Below are positions 41,097 to 51,065 of a DNA stretch of 64,000 nucleotides, in pieces. A program made the position numbers and the translations under genes. Origin of the DNA: Candidatus Eiseniibacteriota bacterium (GTDB lineage: Bacteria > Eisenbacteria > RBG-16-71-46 > CAIMUX01). How positions within the stretch are numbered: position 1 is the first letter of the stretch; every line of letters starts with the position of its first letter. Location: NCBI GenBank assembly GCA_029569475.1, contig JAKQSZ010000009.1, positions 1 through 64,000 on the forward strand, in the 5' to 3' direction. The notes beneath the pieces are model-generated. The model saw only the letters and a list, made by a program, of their open reading frames with translations. It made no database searches and was not told the origin of the DNA.

Positions 41097-42743
41097 ATGG
41101 TTTGGATGATCCCCTGGTGTCCGCGCGGGTGGGCGCGTCCGCGCCGGAGCGCGCCCAACGCTGGGACCCGCCCCCGGGCAGCCGGCGTGCCGCGGAACAA
41201 GGCCGGGTTCCTCCTCCACCTGGGCCTGCTCTGTTGCGTCGTGGCCGGGGGAATTCTCCTGTCATTCTGCTCGGCGCGCGCGGCGGAGTTCGGCGCCTCG
41301 GTCGAAGAGCAGGTCCGGGAGATCGTCCTGGAGAACGGGTTGACCATCCTGGTGTTGGAGCGGCCCTTCGCGCCGGTCTTCCACTACGTGGGCATGGTGG
41401 ATGCCGGCGCCTCCGATGAACCCTCCGGCCGCACCGGGGTGGCTCATCTCATGGAGCACATGGCCTTCAAGGGGAGCGTCCGGGTAGGAACGCAGGATGC
41501 CCGCGCCGAGGCCGAGGCTCTGCGGCGGGTGGACGAGGCCTGGGAGGCGGTGCTGGCGGAGAAGCGCGCGGACCTGCTCGAGCGCGGGGACAGCGCGCGC
41601 GCGGCGGCGGCATGGGCCCGGTTCCAGGAGGCGCAACGGGAGGCGGATCGTTACGTCATCGGCAACGCCTTTTCCAAGACGCTGGAGGAGAACGGCGTGC
41701 AGGGACTCAACGCCTCCACCTCCTGCGATGCCACCACCTACTACTACAGCCTCCCTTCCAACAAGCTTGAGCTCTGGGCCTTGATGGAGGGCAACCGGAT
41801 GACGTGGCCGGTCTTCCGGGAGTTCTACAAAGAGCGGGAGGTCGTGATCGAGGAACGGCGCATGCGGCTGGAGTCCTCGCCGCGCGGGCGCCTGCGCGAT
41901 GAGACCTCCTCCGCCGCCTTCGTGGCGCACCCCTACCGCAACGGCGTCATCGGACACCGCTCCGACCTCGAGGCCCTGAGCCGCGCCGATGGAGAGGAGT
42001 TCTTCCGGGAGCACTACGGCGCGGCGAACATGTGCATGGTGCTGGTCGGCGACGTCCGCCGCGATGAGGTCGAGAAGCTGGCGCGGAAGTACCTCGCGGA
42101 CATTCCGCGGGGCTCGCGCAATCAGCCGATCCTGACGAGGGAGCCGCCCCCCAGCGCCGAGCGGATGGTCCGCACCCGCGAGCCGGCGCAACCGCTCTGC
42201 TACGTCGCCTACCACGGCGGACCCGCCTTCCACGATCCCCGGTTCGACCGCGTTTCGGCGCTCACCGACATCCTCTCGGGCGGGCGCTCTTCCCGCCTCT
42301 ACCGCGCCCTGGTCAAGGAACGGCGGATCGCCACCGGCGTGTCCTGTTTCAACGGCATGCCCGGACTGAAGTACGACAACCTCATCTGGTGCTCGGCGAC
42401 CCCCGCCTCCGGCGTGGCGCCGGACAGCCTGGTGGAAGCCCTGCAGCAGGAGTTCGAGGCCATCGCCCAGCGGCCCATCACGCCCGAGGAGTTGGAAGGA
42501 CACCGCAGCCGCGCCCTGGCTGATTTCGTGAGGGGGTTGCGCGGCGACCAGGGGCTGGCTTCCCTCCTCGCCTTCTACCAGATCCGCACGGGGGACTGGC
42601 GCAATCTTTTCCGCTGGCTGGATGACCTCGAGGCCCTGACCCCCGAGTCCATCACCGAAGAAGCGGCCCGGATCCTGAGACGGTCCAACCGCACGGTAGG
42701 CATTCTCGAAGAGGCGGGAAACGCCCGGAGGTCCGGATCATGA
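41097..42743 (+). CDS. M16-family zinc peptidase, catalytic subunit
   Basis: A 548-residue insulinase-type metalloprotease. After a long hydrophobic N-terminal region (signal sequence ending near FCSARAAE) the peptidase domain holds the inverted zinc motif HLMEH (H117, E120, H121). The distal ligand candidate is in YKEREVVIEERRM. The second M16 domain has LSGGRSSRLYRALVKERRIA. A ~50-residue charged helical insert (about 135-180) lies between the motifs. Such enzymes are exported peptidases of the periplasm or surface. ATG 41097 has AAGGGAG; ATG 41076 lacks a site. The next gene overlaps by four bases and encodes a non-catalytic partner. Confidence 0.9.
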   Translation: MVWMIPWCPRGWARPRRSAPNAGTRPRAAGVPRNKAGFLLHLGLLCCVVAGGILLSFCSARAAEFGASVEEQVREIVLENGLTILVLERPFAPVFHYVGMVDAGASDEPSGRTGVAHLMEHMAFKGSVRVGTQDARAEAEALRRVDEAWEAVLAEKRADLLERGDSARAAAAWARFQEAQREADRYVIGNAFSKTLEENGVQGLNASTSCDATTYYYSLPSNKLELWALMEGNRMTWPVFREFYKEREVVIEERRMRLESSPRGRLRDETSSAAFVAHPYRNGVIGHRSDLEALSRADGEEFFREHYGAANMCMVLVGDVRRDEVEKLARKYLADIPRGSRNQPILTREPPPSAERMVRTREPAQPLCYVAYHGGPAFHDPRFDRVSALTDILSGGRSSRLYRALVKERRIATGVSCFNGMPGLKYDNLIWCSATPASGVAPDSLVEALQQEFEAIAQRPITPEELEGHRSRALADFVRGLRGDQGLASLLAFYQIRTGDWRNLFRWLDDLEALTPESITEEAARILRRSNRTVGILEEAGNARRSGS

Positions 42744-44374
42744 GGGGGACAAGCAAGCAGTCGCCCTGGCGGGCTCTACAAGCCCCCGGCACACCTCCGC
42801 GCGCGAGCGCCCGGTCACGTGGCCCCACGAGCCCCGTGCGCGCAAGCGTCCGGTCACGTGGCCCCACGAGCCCCGCGCGGGCGATGTTGCTGGGCCTCTG
42901 CGTGGCGGTGTCCACGTCGACACTGGCCCCGGCGATGGCCTGGGGGGAAGCGAAGGGCGGATCTCGAAATCCGGAACGGGCGGAGGTGCCGGCCAAGGCG
43001 CTCGACGAGAAGTGGGATCCCTCCCGCTTGAGGTTCCCGGCGCTCGGGCAGATTCCCGAAGTGCGCCCCGACCGTTTCGAGCTGGCCAACGGGCTGGTGG
43101 TGTACCTGCTGCGCGATGCCGATTTCCCGGATCTCTCGGGCCGGCTGCTGGTGCGCGCGGGATCAATCCAGGATCCCCCCGACAGGGTCGGGCTGGGGCA
43201 GCTCGTCGGAACGGTCATGCGCACCGGCGGCAGCCGGGCGATGCCGGGGGACTCGCTCGACCTGCGCCTGGAGTCGATCGGCGCCTCCATCGAGACCTGG
43301 GTGGAGGAGAACTCGGGCGGCGCGAGCTTCTACTGCCTGGCCTCGCAGGCGGAGGAGATCCTCGGCCTCTTCGCGGACCTGGTGATCCACCCCTCGTTGC
43401 CGGCCGACAAGCTGGAGCTGGCCCGGGTCCAGGTGCGCCGGCAGATCGCGTCGCGCAACGACGAGCCGGGCGCCATCGCCGGACGCCTCATCCGCCAGCT
43501 TGTCTGGGGCCGGGACCATCCTCGCGCGCGCCTCGTCGAATACGCGACGCTGGACGCGATCGCGGCCCCTGACCTGGCGGAGTATCACCGGACCTGGTTC
43601 GTTCCCGATCATGCCGTCCTCACGATTACCGGCGATCTGGATCCCGCGGCGATGCGGCTGCTTCTCGAACGGCTCTTTGGCGCCTGGCCGCGCTCGGGGG
43701 CGCCGCTGCCTCCAGATCCGCCGGTTCCCTCGGCCATGGACGGCGCCGGGGGGATCCACTACGCGGAGGTCGAAGCGGTCACCCAGAGCAACATCTACCT
43801 CGGGCAGGTCGGGATCCGGGCCGATCACCCCGACTATCCGTCGATGGAGATCATGGGCGAGATCCTCGGGGGGAGCTGGGCGTCGCGCATCCTGAACCTC
43901 ATCCGCACGCAAAGAGGCCTGGCCTACGCCGCCGGCGCCAACGCGGGAGTCGGCTTCTCCAGCCCCGGTACCTTCACGGCGATGACCCTGACCCGTTCGG
44001 ACTCGACCCTGGTGGCCCTGAGTCTCCTGCGCGGCGAGGTGCGGCGGATGGTCGAGACGCCGCCGACCGAGGAGGAGGTCCGCCGGGCGCGGGAGTCGCT
44101 GCTCAACTCGTTCGTCTTCAACTACCGGACGCCGGCCCAGGTGGTGAACCGGATGGCCCTCAACGAATTCTACGGCTACCCCGCCGACTTCCTGGTGAGC
44201 TATCAGAAGAGGCTGCGGGAGGTGACGCCGCAGAGCGTACATGAGGCCGCGCGGCGTCACCTGCACCCCGGCCGGATGCCCGTGCTGGTCGTCGGCAACC
44301 AGAAGGACTTCGAGGCGCCGCTATCCACCCTGGGCGAGGTTCACGAGGTGGACCTGACCATCCCCGCGCCCTGA
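42740..44374 (+). CDS. M16-family non-catalytic partner subunit
   Basis: A 544-residue M16 protein that lacks the zinc site: GLGQLVGTVM stands where HxxEH would be. Other family features remain, including PDRFELANGLVVYLLRD, LIRQLVWGRDHP and the RTQRGLAYAAGANAGV motif of the second domain, which contributes the substrate-binding Arg and Tyr in heterodimeric M16 enzymes. It should pair with the catalytic subunit encoded just before (ATGA overlap). The N-terminus holds two in-frame copies of a 13-residue repeat (RASARSRGPTSPV and RASVRSRGPTSPA) before the signal sequence at about 49-66. The gene then runs into a short repeat-filled spacer. Confidence 0.88.
   Translation: MRGTSKQSPWRALQAPGTPPRASARSRGPTSPVRASVRSRGPTSPARAMLLGLCVAVSTSTLAPAMAWGEAKGGSRNPERAEVPAKALDEKWDPSRLRFPALGQIPEVRPDRFELANGLVVYLLRDADFPDLSGRLLVRAGSIQDPPDRVGLGQLVGTVMRTGGSRAMPGDSLDLRLESIGASIETWVEENSGGASFYCLASQAEEILGLFADLVIHPSLPADKLELARVQVRRQIASRNDEPGAIAGRLIRQLVWGRDHPRARLVEYATLDAIAAPDLAEYHRTWFVPDHAVLTITGDLDPAAMRLLLERLFGAWPRSGAPLPPDPPVPSAMDGAGGIHYAEVEAVTQSNIYLGQVGIRADHPDYPSMEIMGEILGGSWASRILNLIRTQRGLAYAAGANAGVGFSSPGTFTAMTLTRSDSTLVALSLLRGEVRRMVETPPTEEEVRRARESLLNSFVFNYRTPAQVVNRMALNEFYGYPADFLVSYQKRLREVTPQSVHEAARRHLHPGRMPVLVVGNQKDFEAPLSTLGEVHEVDLTIPAP
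42800..42877 (+). repeat. 39-bp in-frame tandem repeat in the M16 partner gene
   Basis: Two units (42800-42838 and 42839-42877) encode the 13-residue repeats ahead of the signal sequence and share most of CCGGTCACGTGGCCCCACGA. Confidence 0.88.
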
Positions 44375-44470
44375 CGCGGCCGGCCGGACTCCTCGGGCGG
44401 CCAGGCGGCGGCTCTCTTCGGAGCGGTCCGCCGTGACTTGAACGCGATCTCCGCGGGGAGCGGCGCCGCC

Positions 44471-44540
44471 GGAGTGACGCTCGAGCGCACGGGCCCGGAA
44501 TGACGCTCAAGCACGGGCCCGGATGACGCTCGAGCGCACA
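44471..44540. repeat. About 25-bp repeat, three copies, between genes
   Basis: Units at 44471, 44498 and 44522 contain TGACGCTCGAGC or TGACGCTCAAGC and end with GGGCCCG. Non-coding spacer after the M16 pair. Confidence 0.8.
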
Positions 44541-44625
44541 GCGGAACGCTTGACACGGTGGCCGGGCGCGCGAACAATGTTGACGTGGGGTTGCACTTTT
44601 TCCCTTCGGGGAGGAAGGACCACGC

Positions 44626-45033
44626 ATGCACCCATCGATAACGCGCCTGGCTTGGTTCCTGGCCGTTGTGGTGATCTCCGGAACATTGACGACCGCCTCG
44701 GGCATTCCCGGCTCCACCTGGAGCGTCCACATCACACCGTTTGAAGGGTTCTCGCCGTCGATCGTTTCGATCGCGCCGGGCGACTCCATCTACTGGGAGA
44801 ACCACGACACCGTCGCCCACGTGCTGCGCTCGGAGCCCGGCTCGGCAGAGAGCTGGGACTCGGGGGAGATCGCTCCCGGGGACTGCTGGGGGCGTCGCTT
44901 CCACAACCTGGGCAACCTGCGCTACACCTCCGCCCGCCAACGCGGGTGGACGGGCGAGATCCAGATCGCCATCCAGAAGATCGACGACGAGCAGACCTGG
45001 GGAGACATCAAGAGCCTGTTCCGGTTCCGCTAG
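44626..45033 (+). CDS. Exported cupredoxin-like protein without a copper site
   Basis: A 135-residue secreted protein. The signal peptide (about 1-25) is followed by a plastocyanin-like fold: FSPSIVSIAPGDSIYWENHD, TVAHVL (first copper His), then WDSGEIAPGDCWGRRFHNLGNLRYTSARQ. In real cupredoxins the last segment would supply C-x-H-x-M after YYC, but here the Cys is Ser (YTS) and the other ligands are absent. The lone Cys in GDCW is not in the ligand position. A copper-free structural role is the best reading. The start ATG 44626 has GGGGAGGAAGG. Its stop (TAG) shares CTAG with the convergent trpS stop. Confidence 0.8.
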   Translation: MHPSITRLAWFLAVVVISGTLTTASGIPGSTWSVHITPFEGFSPSIVSIAPGDSIYWENHDTVAHVLRSEPGSAESWDSGEIAPGDCWGRRFHNLGNLRYTSARQRGWTGEIQIAIQKIDDEQTWGDIKSLFRFR

Positions 45034-46091
45034 GCCCGGTACAGGCTGTGGCCGATCCCCATGGCCTCGCGGCATGCCTCCACCGTGGCCAAAGCCACCG
45101 GAGTGACCTTCTCGGCATTCGCCCGCAGGAACTCGCGGACCGACGCGTCGCTGTTGGACGGGCTGTTGAATCCATCGATGATCGGCGCGTTGAAGGCCGA
45201 GACGTGTTCGGCCAGCGTCTTCTTGAGGGACCCGTAGAACTTCTCACCTCGCCGGTATCGTCCGAGGTAGTCCAGGTAGACGTCCTCCGGCGCGATCAGG
45301 CTGAGCAACCGGTACATCACCCCGACGCCGGCCGGCATCATCGGCACCACCACGTCCGGATCGTTGCTCTCGGTGGTCAACGGGGACGGTTCGGTGCTCG
45401 AGGGTATCGCCTTGATCTTGGCGAGGACGACGTCGGGCGGATCGAGCAGTCCCAGCTCATTGTTCTCGCTCTTGCCCATCTTGGCCGAACCGTCGAGCCC
45501 GGGCAGACGCAGGGCGTCGCGCGAGATGGGTTGCGGGGCCTTGAGGGTCTCGCCGAAGCGGTGGTTGAAGCGCTGCGCCAGATCGATGGCCATTTCCAGG
45601 TGCTGCCGCTGGTCGTCGCCGACCGGGACCTTGTCGGCGCACACGATCAGGATGTCGGCCGCCATCAGCACGGGATAGCCGAGCAGACCATAGGAGAGGG
45701 GATTGCCCTCGAGGCCGCCTTCCTCCGACTGGAGCTTGGACATCTTGTCCTTGTAGGTCGTGCCCCTCTCGAGGTGGCCGATGTTGGCGACCATCCCCAG
45801 GAGCAGGGCGAGTTCCGCCGTGCACGGCAGATCGCTCTGGCGGTAGATCACCGAACGCGCCGGGTCGAGCCCGCACGCCACGTACGTCCGCAGCATCTCG
45901 ATGGTCTGCCCCAGGAAGTCGCGGCGTTCGCTGATCGTGGTCAGGGCGTGGTAGTCCGCGATGAAGTAGAAGCACTGATGGCCGGCCTCCTGCAGCCGCA
46001 GGAAGTGGCGGATCGCCCCGAAGTAGTTGCCGTAGTGCAAACGTCCGGTGGGGCGGATGCCCGAGAGGATGATTTCCTTGCTGGCGCTCAA
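45030..46091 (-). CDS. trpS: Tryptophanyl-tRNA synthetase
   Basis: Class I synthetase charging tRNA-Trp, 353 residues, a typical bacterial length. The ATP-binding motifs are GRLHYGNYFGA (HIGH-type) and KMGKS (KMSKS-type). Substrate-recognition blocks ADYHALTT, LGYPVLMAADIL and PVGDDQRQHLEMA are all present. TTG 46091 with AGGGAGGG upstream gives the natural N-terminus SASKEIILSGIRPTG. A GTG at 46121 lacks a ribosome binding site. The 3' end overlaps the convergent cupredoxin-like gene by four bases. Confidence 0.93.
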   Translation of the reverse strand: MSASKEIILSGIRPTGRLHYGNYFGAIRHFLRLQEAGHQCFYFIADYHALTTISERRDFLGQTIEMLRTYVACGLDPARSVIYRQSDLPCTAELALLLGMVANIGHLERGTTYKDKMSKLQSEEGGLEGNPLSYGLLGYPVLMAADILIVCADKVPVGDDQRQHLEMAIDLAQRFNHRFGETLKAPQPISRDALRLPGLDGSAKMGKSENNELGLLDPPDVVLAKIKAIPSSTEPSPLTTESNDPDVVVPMMPAGVGVMYRLLSLIAPEDVYLDYLGRYRRGEKFYGSLKKTLAEHVSAFNAPIIDGFNSPSNSDASVREFLRANAEKVTPVALATVEACREAMGIGHSLYRA

Positions 46092-46210
46092 CTGCGATGC
46101 CCTCCCTGCGTCCCGCCGCACCGCGCGGATCGAGGACGATTGTCAGAAACTGCGTAATCTCGTGCCGCCCTGTCAACCAAGGATCGCGGTCAATCAGGGA
46201 TCGCGCCCGG

Positions 46211-48322
46211 TCAGCGGAGATACCCCAGCGAGCGGAACCGCTCGAGCATCTCCTGGTCGAGCGTCCCCGCGACCTCGTGGAGGTCCTCGGGCTCCGGCCG
46301 GCCATAGGTCCCGATGACGCGGACCTCGGTGGTGCGCGCGCCGGAGTCCGCGGCCAGGAAGCCGGTGCGGGGAACGCCGTCCATCTCACGCGAAACCGGC
46401 AGGCCGAGCAGCCAGAGCAAGGTCGGAGCGACATCCTCGGGCTTGATTGCGGCGACGGCGCTCCGTCTCGGGGAGCCGGGCTCGTCTCCGGCCACCGCAT
46501 TGGCGGAGGTGAGCGCGAAGAATCCTCTCTCCTCGCGATCCTGGCCGGGCCAGTGAACCCCCGGAAGACAGAGCCAGCCGGCGAGCGGCGGAGGATGGTC
46601 GTCCGTTCCGCGCGGATCGGCCTCGCCGGGTTCCCCCGCGGAGCGGTCCGCGGTGGGGATGTCCTCGTTGTCCGCGGCGGCCCGCAGAAACGCGCCGACG
46701 GCCGGATCGAGCGTTTCCCAATAGGCGGTCAACGCCTCGCTTCGAGCCCTCTCCCGCGCGACCGGGTCGGGGATCCCGCGCAGGAGAACCCGGCGCAGCA
46801 CGTCCGGGCCGGGGAGGTGGAGCAGGGCCAGGTCGGGACGGCTTCGATCCGTCAGCCAGGCGGCGGCCTGCGCGTAGAAGAGGTCGGACCGCAGAACATC
46901 GTGGGGGATACCCAGCCGTGTGAAGGTTTCGAGCGCGGCGGTGGGCGGAGGTGGTCCGTACAGCGCGCGCACGGAATCGGCGGGTTCCGGTCCGGCGAGG
47001 TGCGCCAACTCGATCAGCAGCGTCGGGGGCCAGGTCTCACGCTCCAGGAGCAGCGGCAGACCGTCGGGGCGCAGCGGACTGCGGGCGCCGATGGATCCTT
47101 CGCCGATGACCTGCACATTGGCCGATTGCTCGGCGGCGCTCCACGAGGATGCGCTCTCCGCCGACGCCGCGGGGCCGGGAGGTCCGGCCAGTTTCAGCCA
47201 GGCGTGATCGGTGACGACCTCGCCGCGGATCCGCTCCGCGGGCCAGGAGACCCACCAGTTGACCGCCGCCGAGCGCAGTCCGCAGTCCGAGGCCATGCTC
47301 CAGAGCGCCTTGCTCTCCCGCATGTAGCTCTTCACCGGCACCGAGCGGGTCATGTGGAAGAAGGGGAGCACCGTGTGGAAGAGCTGGAAGAGACCCACCT
47401 GGCGCGGCTGGATGCGCAGGGGCACCGAGAGTCCCTTCACCACCTGCGTCTGGTAGCCGAGGTCGGCATGCGTCGTCGGATCACGGCCGGTGGCCACGGC
47501 TGACCAGACGATCGGCGGCACCGGCTCGCTCGGCAGGACGACGGGCGTCATCTCCCCGTCGCGGAAGGCGGAGGCCCACGGCAGCCGTCCCTGCCGGCGG
47601 AGAAAGCTCACGTCCGCCTGGTCCATCCCCTCCAGGCCGATCAGGGCGACGCGCCGGCCGGTCGGCTGTATCGCCTCCGCGGTCAGCCCCGACTCCGCGG
47701 GCTCGGGCCGGGCGGTGAAGCGGACCGTGATCACCGAAAGGGTGAAGAAGGCCGCCATGTAGAGCAGCACGTAGCCGACCCGTTTCAGGTCCCCCGGCCG
47801 CCGTTCCGCCGGCTTCTTCACGTAGACGATGATCACGTAGAAGGCATAGGCCATCACGCGGGCCAGCAGCGCGGCCGTGACGAGGACGGCCAGCATGATG
47901 GGGATCTGGCCCACCCCGGGAGGCGCGTCCGGCGTGAGGCCGCCCAGACGGTGCCAGCGCGCCCATGACCAGGCGTAGGCGGCGCCGAGGAAGAAAAACC
48001 CGACCCCGGCGATGATGGCGGCGGTCTTGGTGTCCGAGATGCGCCGCCCGCTCAGCCGGGAGAGGAGCGTCTTGAGGAAGGCGCCGACGAATCCCAGGAC
48101 CAGGCAGAGCGCGGCATAGACGAACTGAAGCCCCAGCAGGACCCGCAGCACGTCCCCGGCCGAGCGCAGGAGGACCGGATTGGCCGCCAGCGTGGCCGCG
48201 GCCGCCAGAAAGCCCAGCAGGCCGCCCCCGATCAGGCCGGCGCCGAGTCCGATCTGCAGGTTGTTGCGCAGCTCTTCGGTGACCCGCTCGCGGGTTGGGG
48301 CTGAGGGCATCAGATCATCCAT
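46211..48322 (-). CDS. Membrane-anchored alkaline-phosphatase-superfamily protein
   Basis: A 703-residue protein. The N-terminal third has about six helices (residues 20-215). A phosphodiesterase/phosphatase-superfamily domain follows: [14 protein letters not shown] (first metal site, with Glu for the usual Asp), then [20 protein letters not shown], which contains the nucleophile Thr, and late DHAWLKL and GVHWPG segments. The active site should face the periplasm. Such proteins hydrolyse nucleotide, phosphonate or lipid-linked phosphates. It starts at ATG 48322, overlapping the 3' end of pstB by eight bases, so it is the fifth gene of the phosphate-transport operon. Substrate not predicted. 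Confidence 0.8.
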   Translation of the reverse strand: MDDLMPSAPTRERVTEELRNNLQIGLGAGLIGGGLLGFLAAAATLAANPVLLRSAGDVLRVLLGLQFVYAALCLVLGFVGAFLKTLLSRLSGRRISDTKTAAIIAGVGFFFLGAAYAWSWARWHRLGGLTPDAPPGVGQIPIMLAVLVTAALLARVMAYAFYVIIVYVKKPAERRPGDLKRVGYVLLYMAAFFTLSVITVRFTARPEPAESGLTAEAIQPTGRRVALIGLEGMDQADVSFLRRQGRLPWASAFRDGEMTPVVLPSEPVPPIVWSAVATGRDPTTHADLGYQTQVVKGLSVPLRIQPRQVGLFQLFHTVLPFFHMTRSVPVKSYMRESKALWSMASDCGLRSAAVNWWVSWPAERIRGEVVTDHAWLKLAGPPGPAASAESASSWSAAEQSANVQVIGEGSIGARSPLRPDGLPLLLERETWPPTLLIELAHLAGPEPADSVRALYGPPPPTAALETFTRLGIPHDVLRSDLFYAQAAAWLTDRSRPDLALLHLPGPDVLRRVLLRGIPDPVARERARSEALTAYWETLDPAVGAFLRAAADNEDIPTADRSAGEPGEADPRGTDDHPPPLAGWLCLPGVHWPGQDREERGFFALTSANAVAGDEPGSPRRSAVAAIKPEDVAPTLLWLLGLPVSREMDGVPRTGFLAADSGARTTEVRVIGTYGRPEPEDLHEVAGTLDQEMLERFRSLGYLR

Positions 48323-49211
48323 AGCGTCCGGTGATGTAACGCTCCGTCCGCTCGTCCGAGGGATTCTGGAAAATCCGGGTGGTCAGATCGTACTCCACCA
48401 GTGTGCCGGTGCGACGCTCCGACTTGGCCTCGACCTCGGTGGTGAAGAAGGCTGTCCGATCGCTGACCCGCACCGCCTGTTGCATGTTGTGCGTCACGAT
48501 GATGATCGTATAGCGGCTGACCAGTTCGCGCATCAACGCCTCGATGCGGCTCGTCGCGACCGGGTCGAGCGCGCTGCAGGGCTCGTCCATCAGGATGACC
48601 TCGGGCTCGATGGCGATGCTGCGCGCGATGCAGAGCCGCTGCTGCTGTCCCCCGGACAGTCCCATGGCGGAGTTCTGCAGCCGGTCCTTGACCTCGTCCC
48701 AGAGCGCGGCCGCCCGCAGGGATTTCTCCACGACGTCGTTGAGCTGGGCGCGGGAGGTGACGCCGTTGACCTTCGGTCCGAAGGCGACGTTGTCATAGAT
48801 GCTCTTCGGAAACGGGTTCGGCTTCTGGAAAACCATTCCGATCCGCCGGCGCACCTCGGTGGCCGAGACTTCGGGGCGGTAGAGATCGATCCCGTGGTAG
48901 AGGAGCCGGCCGGCGACCCGGGCCCCCGGCGTCACGTCATGCATGCGGTTGAAGGCTCGCAGGACCGTGGTCTTTCCGCAGCCGGAGGGACCGATGAAGG
49001 CGGTGATCTCGGTCTTGTGGATCTTCAAGGTGACGTCGCGCACCGCTCGGAACGCGCCGTAGTACACCTCGAGCTGATCGAGTTCGAAGACGACCTGCCC
49101 GGTTCCCGTTTCCGCCCCCTTGGCCAGGTCGGGCATGAACCGCGTGGGGAGCACGGATCTCGCAACGGCAGGGGTGCCGGCCACGCCGGTCTGGTCCTGC
49201 TCTACTGGCAT
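48315..49211 (-). CDS. pstB: Phosphate ABC transporter ATP-binding protein PstB
   Basis: Cytoplasmic ATPase of the high-affinity phosphate transporter, 298 residues including a ~40-residue N-terminal extension. Walker A is GPSGCGKTT; the Q loop is [12 protein letters not shown] (a PstB hallmark); the ABC signature is [17 protein letters not shown]; Walker B is VILMDEP; and the H loop is VTHNMQQA. It begins 13 bases after pstA and is followed, with overlap, by the membrane phosphatase-superfamily gene. Confidence 0.96.
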   Translation of the reverse strand: MPVEQDQTGVAGTPAVARSVLPTRFMPDLAKGAETGTGQVVFELDQLEVYYGAFRAVRDVTLKIHKTEITAFIGPSGCGKTTVLRAFNRMHDVTPGARVAGRLLYHGIDLYRPEVSATEVRRRIGMVFQKPNPFPKSIYDNVAFGPKVNGVTSRAQLNDVVEKSLRAAALWDEVKDRLQNSAMGLSGGQQQRLCIARSIAIEPEVILMDEPCSALDPVATSRIEALMRELVSRYTIIIVTHNMQQAVRVSDRTAFFTTEVEAKSERRTGTLVEYDLTTRIFQNPSDERTERYITGRYG

Positions 49212-49224
49212 GCGGAAGGCCCCC

Positions 49225-50154
49225 TCATCTGTGAGTTCCGAACCGCGCCACGACCATGCGTGCGGCCAGGCTCGTCAAGAAGGTTACCAGCACGAGCGCC
49301 AGAGCGGCCCCCCAGGCCCTCTCCTGGGAGGCCTCGAAGGAGGAGACCGCGTTGGCGAAGATCTGCAGCGAAAGGGCGGTGTTCGCGCCCTGGAACAGGT
49401 TCAGATTGTAGCGGGTCGCGGCGCCGACCGCGAAGAGCAGGGGCGCGGTCTCCCCGGCGGCCCGGGCAACGGCCAGCAGCGATCCGGAGACGATCCCGGG
49501 CAAGGCGGCCGGGAGGACCACCGTGAGGATGGTCCGGCTCTTGGTCGCTCCGAGAGCGTAGCTGGCCTCTCTCAGGTGGTCCGGGACGAGGCGCAGCATC
49601 TGCTCCGTCGCGATGATGATCACGGGCAGCATGAGGCAGGCCAGGGCAATGGCGCCGCCGAGGGCGGAATAGCCGAAGCGTATCGTCCAGACCACGTAGA
49701 CGAAGAGGCCCATCACGATGGACGGAACTCCGGTCATGACCGTGGCCATGAAGCGCACGAGCCTCGCGAACCGGTTGCCGGTCCCGTACTCGCGCAGGTA
49801 GACGCCGCCCAGCACACCCATGGGCACGGCGATGACCGTGGCCGCGAACGTGGTGGCGAGGGTTCCCGCGATCGCTGGTCCCATTCCCGGACCAAAGCGC
49901 CGCGAGTTGATCGGGATCTCCTTGACGAAGAAGTCGGGAAATGCGGCGAAGGCGGCCGCGGCTCCCCGGGTCAGGACAGTCCAGATCACGGCGCCCAGGG
50001 CAACGATCACAATGCCCAGAGAAGCGGCCATGAGGCCGGTCATGAGGGCGCTCCTGGCCGACCTCCAGGTGCGCTTGGCAGTCAGGTCGATCGCTGCGGT
50101 TTCGGGCGTCGACGCCCCCAGGGCGTCCAGTCCGGTGGCCGTATCCGTGCTCAT
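49225..50154 (-). CDS. pstA: Phosphate ABC transporter permease PstA
   Basis: A 309-residue permease with six helices. Family features: the start of the permease core after an ~55-residue N-terminal region, and the cytoplasmic coupling loop [22 protein letters not shown] (EAA motif). [13 protein letters not shown] is the usual PstA pore segment. Together with PstC it forms the phosphate channel. ATG 50154 starts the gene, with pstC upstream on the same strand. Confidence 0.95.
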   Translation of the reverse strand: MSTDTATGLDALGASTPETAAIDLTAKRTWRSARSALMTGLMAASLGIVIVALGAVIWTVLTRGAAAAFAAFPDFFVKEIPINSRRFGPGMGPAIAGTLATTFAATVIAVPMGVLGGVYLREYGTGNRFARLVRFMATVMTGVPSIVMGLFVYVVWTIRFGYSALGGAIALACLMLPVIIIATEQMLRLVPDHLREASYALGATKSRTILTVVLPAALPGIVSGSLLAVARAAGETAPLLFAVGAATRYNLNLFQGANTALSLQIFANAVSSFEASQERAWGAALALVLVTFLTSLAARMVVARFGTHR

Positions 50155-50193
50155 GGGCCGGACCCCGACGCGCTCGGACGGCGTCTTTGCCGG

Positions 50194-51063
50194 TCAGAGT
50201 CCACGGGACTTCCTCATGGAACGTTGCACGACGGCGCTGGCGATGAGGTTGACCACGATGGTGATGAGGAAGAGCGTGACCGCCAGGGCGATCAGAGCCG
50301 ACTTGTGGAGTCCCGCCGCCTCCCCCCACTCGTTCGCGATGACCGCCGGCATGGAGTAGCCGGCCGCCATCGGGTCGAGGGTGATGCGTCCGAGCGCCGA
50401 GCCGATCACGAGCGCCACCGCGATGGTCTCACCCAGGGCGCGTCCCAGTCCGAGCATGACCGATCCCACCAGTCCTCCGGCGCTGTGCGGGAGCACGGCG
50501 GCGCCGATCATCTCCCAACGGGTCGCCCCAAGGGCGAGGGCGGCTTCCTTCTCGGATGCCGGCGTGGTCTCCATCACCTCCCGCGCCAGCGAGGTGATGA
50601 TGGGTGTGATCATGATGGCCAGGATCACCCCCGCGGTGAGAAACGAGCGTCCCAACCCGAAGAACTGGGAGAGCACGACCACACCCCAGAGCCCGAAGAC
50701 CACCGAGGGCACGACCGCCAGGAGATCGACGACGTAGACCAGAGGCTTGCGCAGCCAGCGCGGAGCCACCTCGGTGATGAAGAGGGCTACGCCCAGGCTG
50801 ACCGGAACGGCCAGGACGATGGCGATGGCCGCAGTGAAGAGGGTTCCCCAGAGAAAGGGGAGGGCGCCAAAGACACCCTCCGGCGCCGACCAGCGGGTCT
50901 CGCTGAAGAATCGCAACCCCATGCTCTGGAAGACGGGCACCGCCCGCGCGCTCATGGTGATCGCGATCAGGGCCAGAATCAGCAGGACGAGTCCCGCCGC
51001 GGCGGCCGCCACGAACCGGAACGCCGTGTCGCCCGGAGCCCGCTTTCCCGTCAGGTCGAGCAC
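50194..51063 (-). CDS. pstC: Phosphate ABC transporter permease PstC
   Basis: A 289-residue permease. The typical PstC pieces are LPFLWGTLFTAAIAIVLAVP, AVVPSVVFGLWGVVVL and the EAA loop EKEAALALGATRWEMI. The chosen start GTG 51063 lies three bases after the pstS stop and gives an N-terminus of normal length; there is no strong ribosome binding site, so the start is uncertain, and translation may be coupled to pstS. Operon order is pstS-pstC-pstA-pstB; no phoU is seen. Confidence 0.93.
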   Translation of the reverse strand: MLDLTGKRAPGDTAFRFVAAAAAGLVLLILALIAITMSARAVPVFQSMGLRFFSETRWSAPEGVFGALPFLWGTLFTAAIAIVLAVPVSLGVALFITEVAPRWLRKPLVYVVDLLAVVPSVVFGLWGVVVLSQFFGLGRSFLTAGVILAIMITPIITSLAREVMETTPASEKEAALALGATRWEMIGAAVLPHSAGGLVGSVMLGLGRALGETIAVALVIGSALGRITLDPMAAGYSMPAVIANEWGEAAGLHKSALIALAVTLFLITIVVNLIASAVVQRSMRKSRGL

Positions 51064-51065
51064 GC

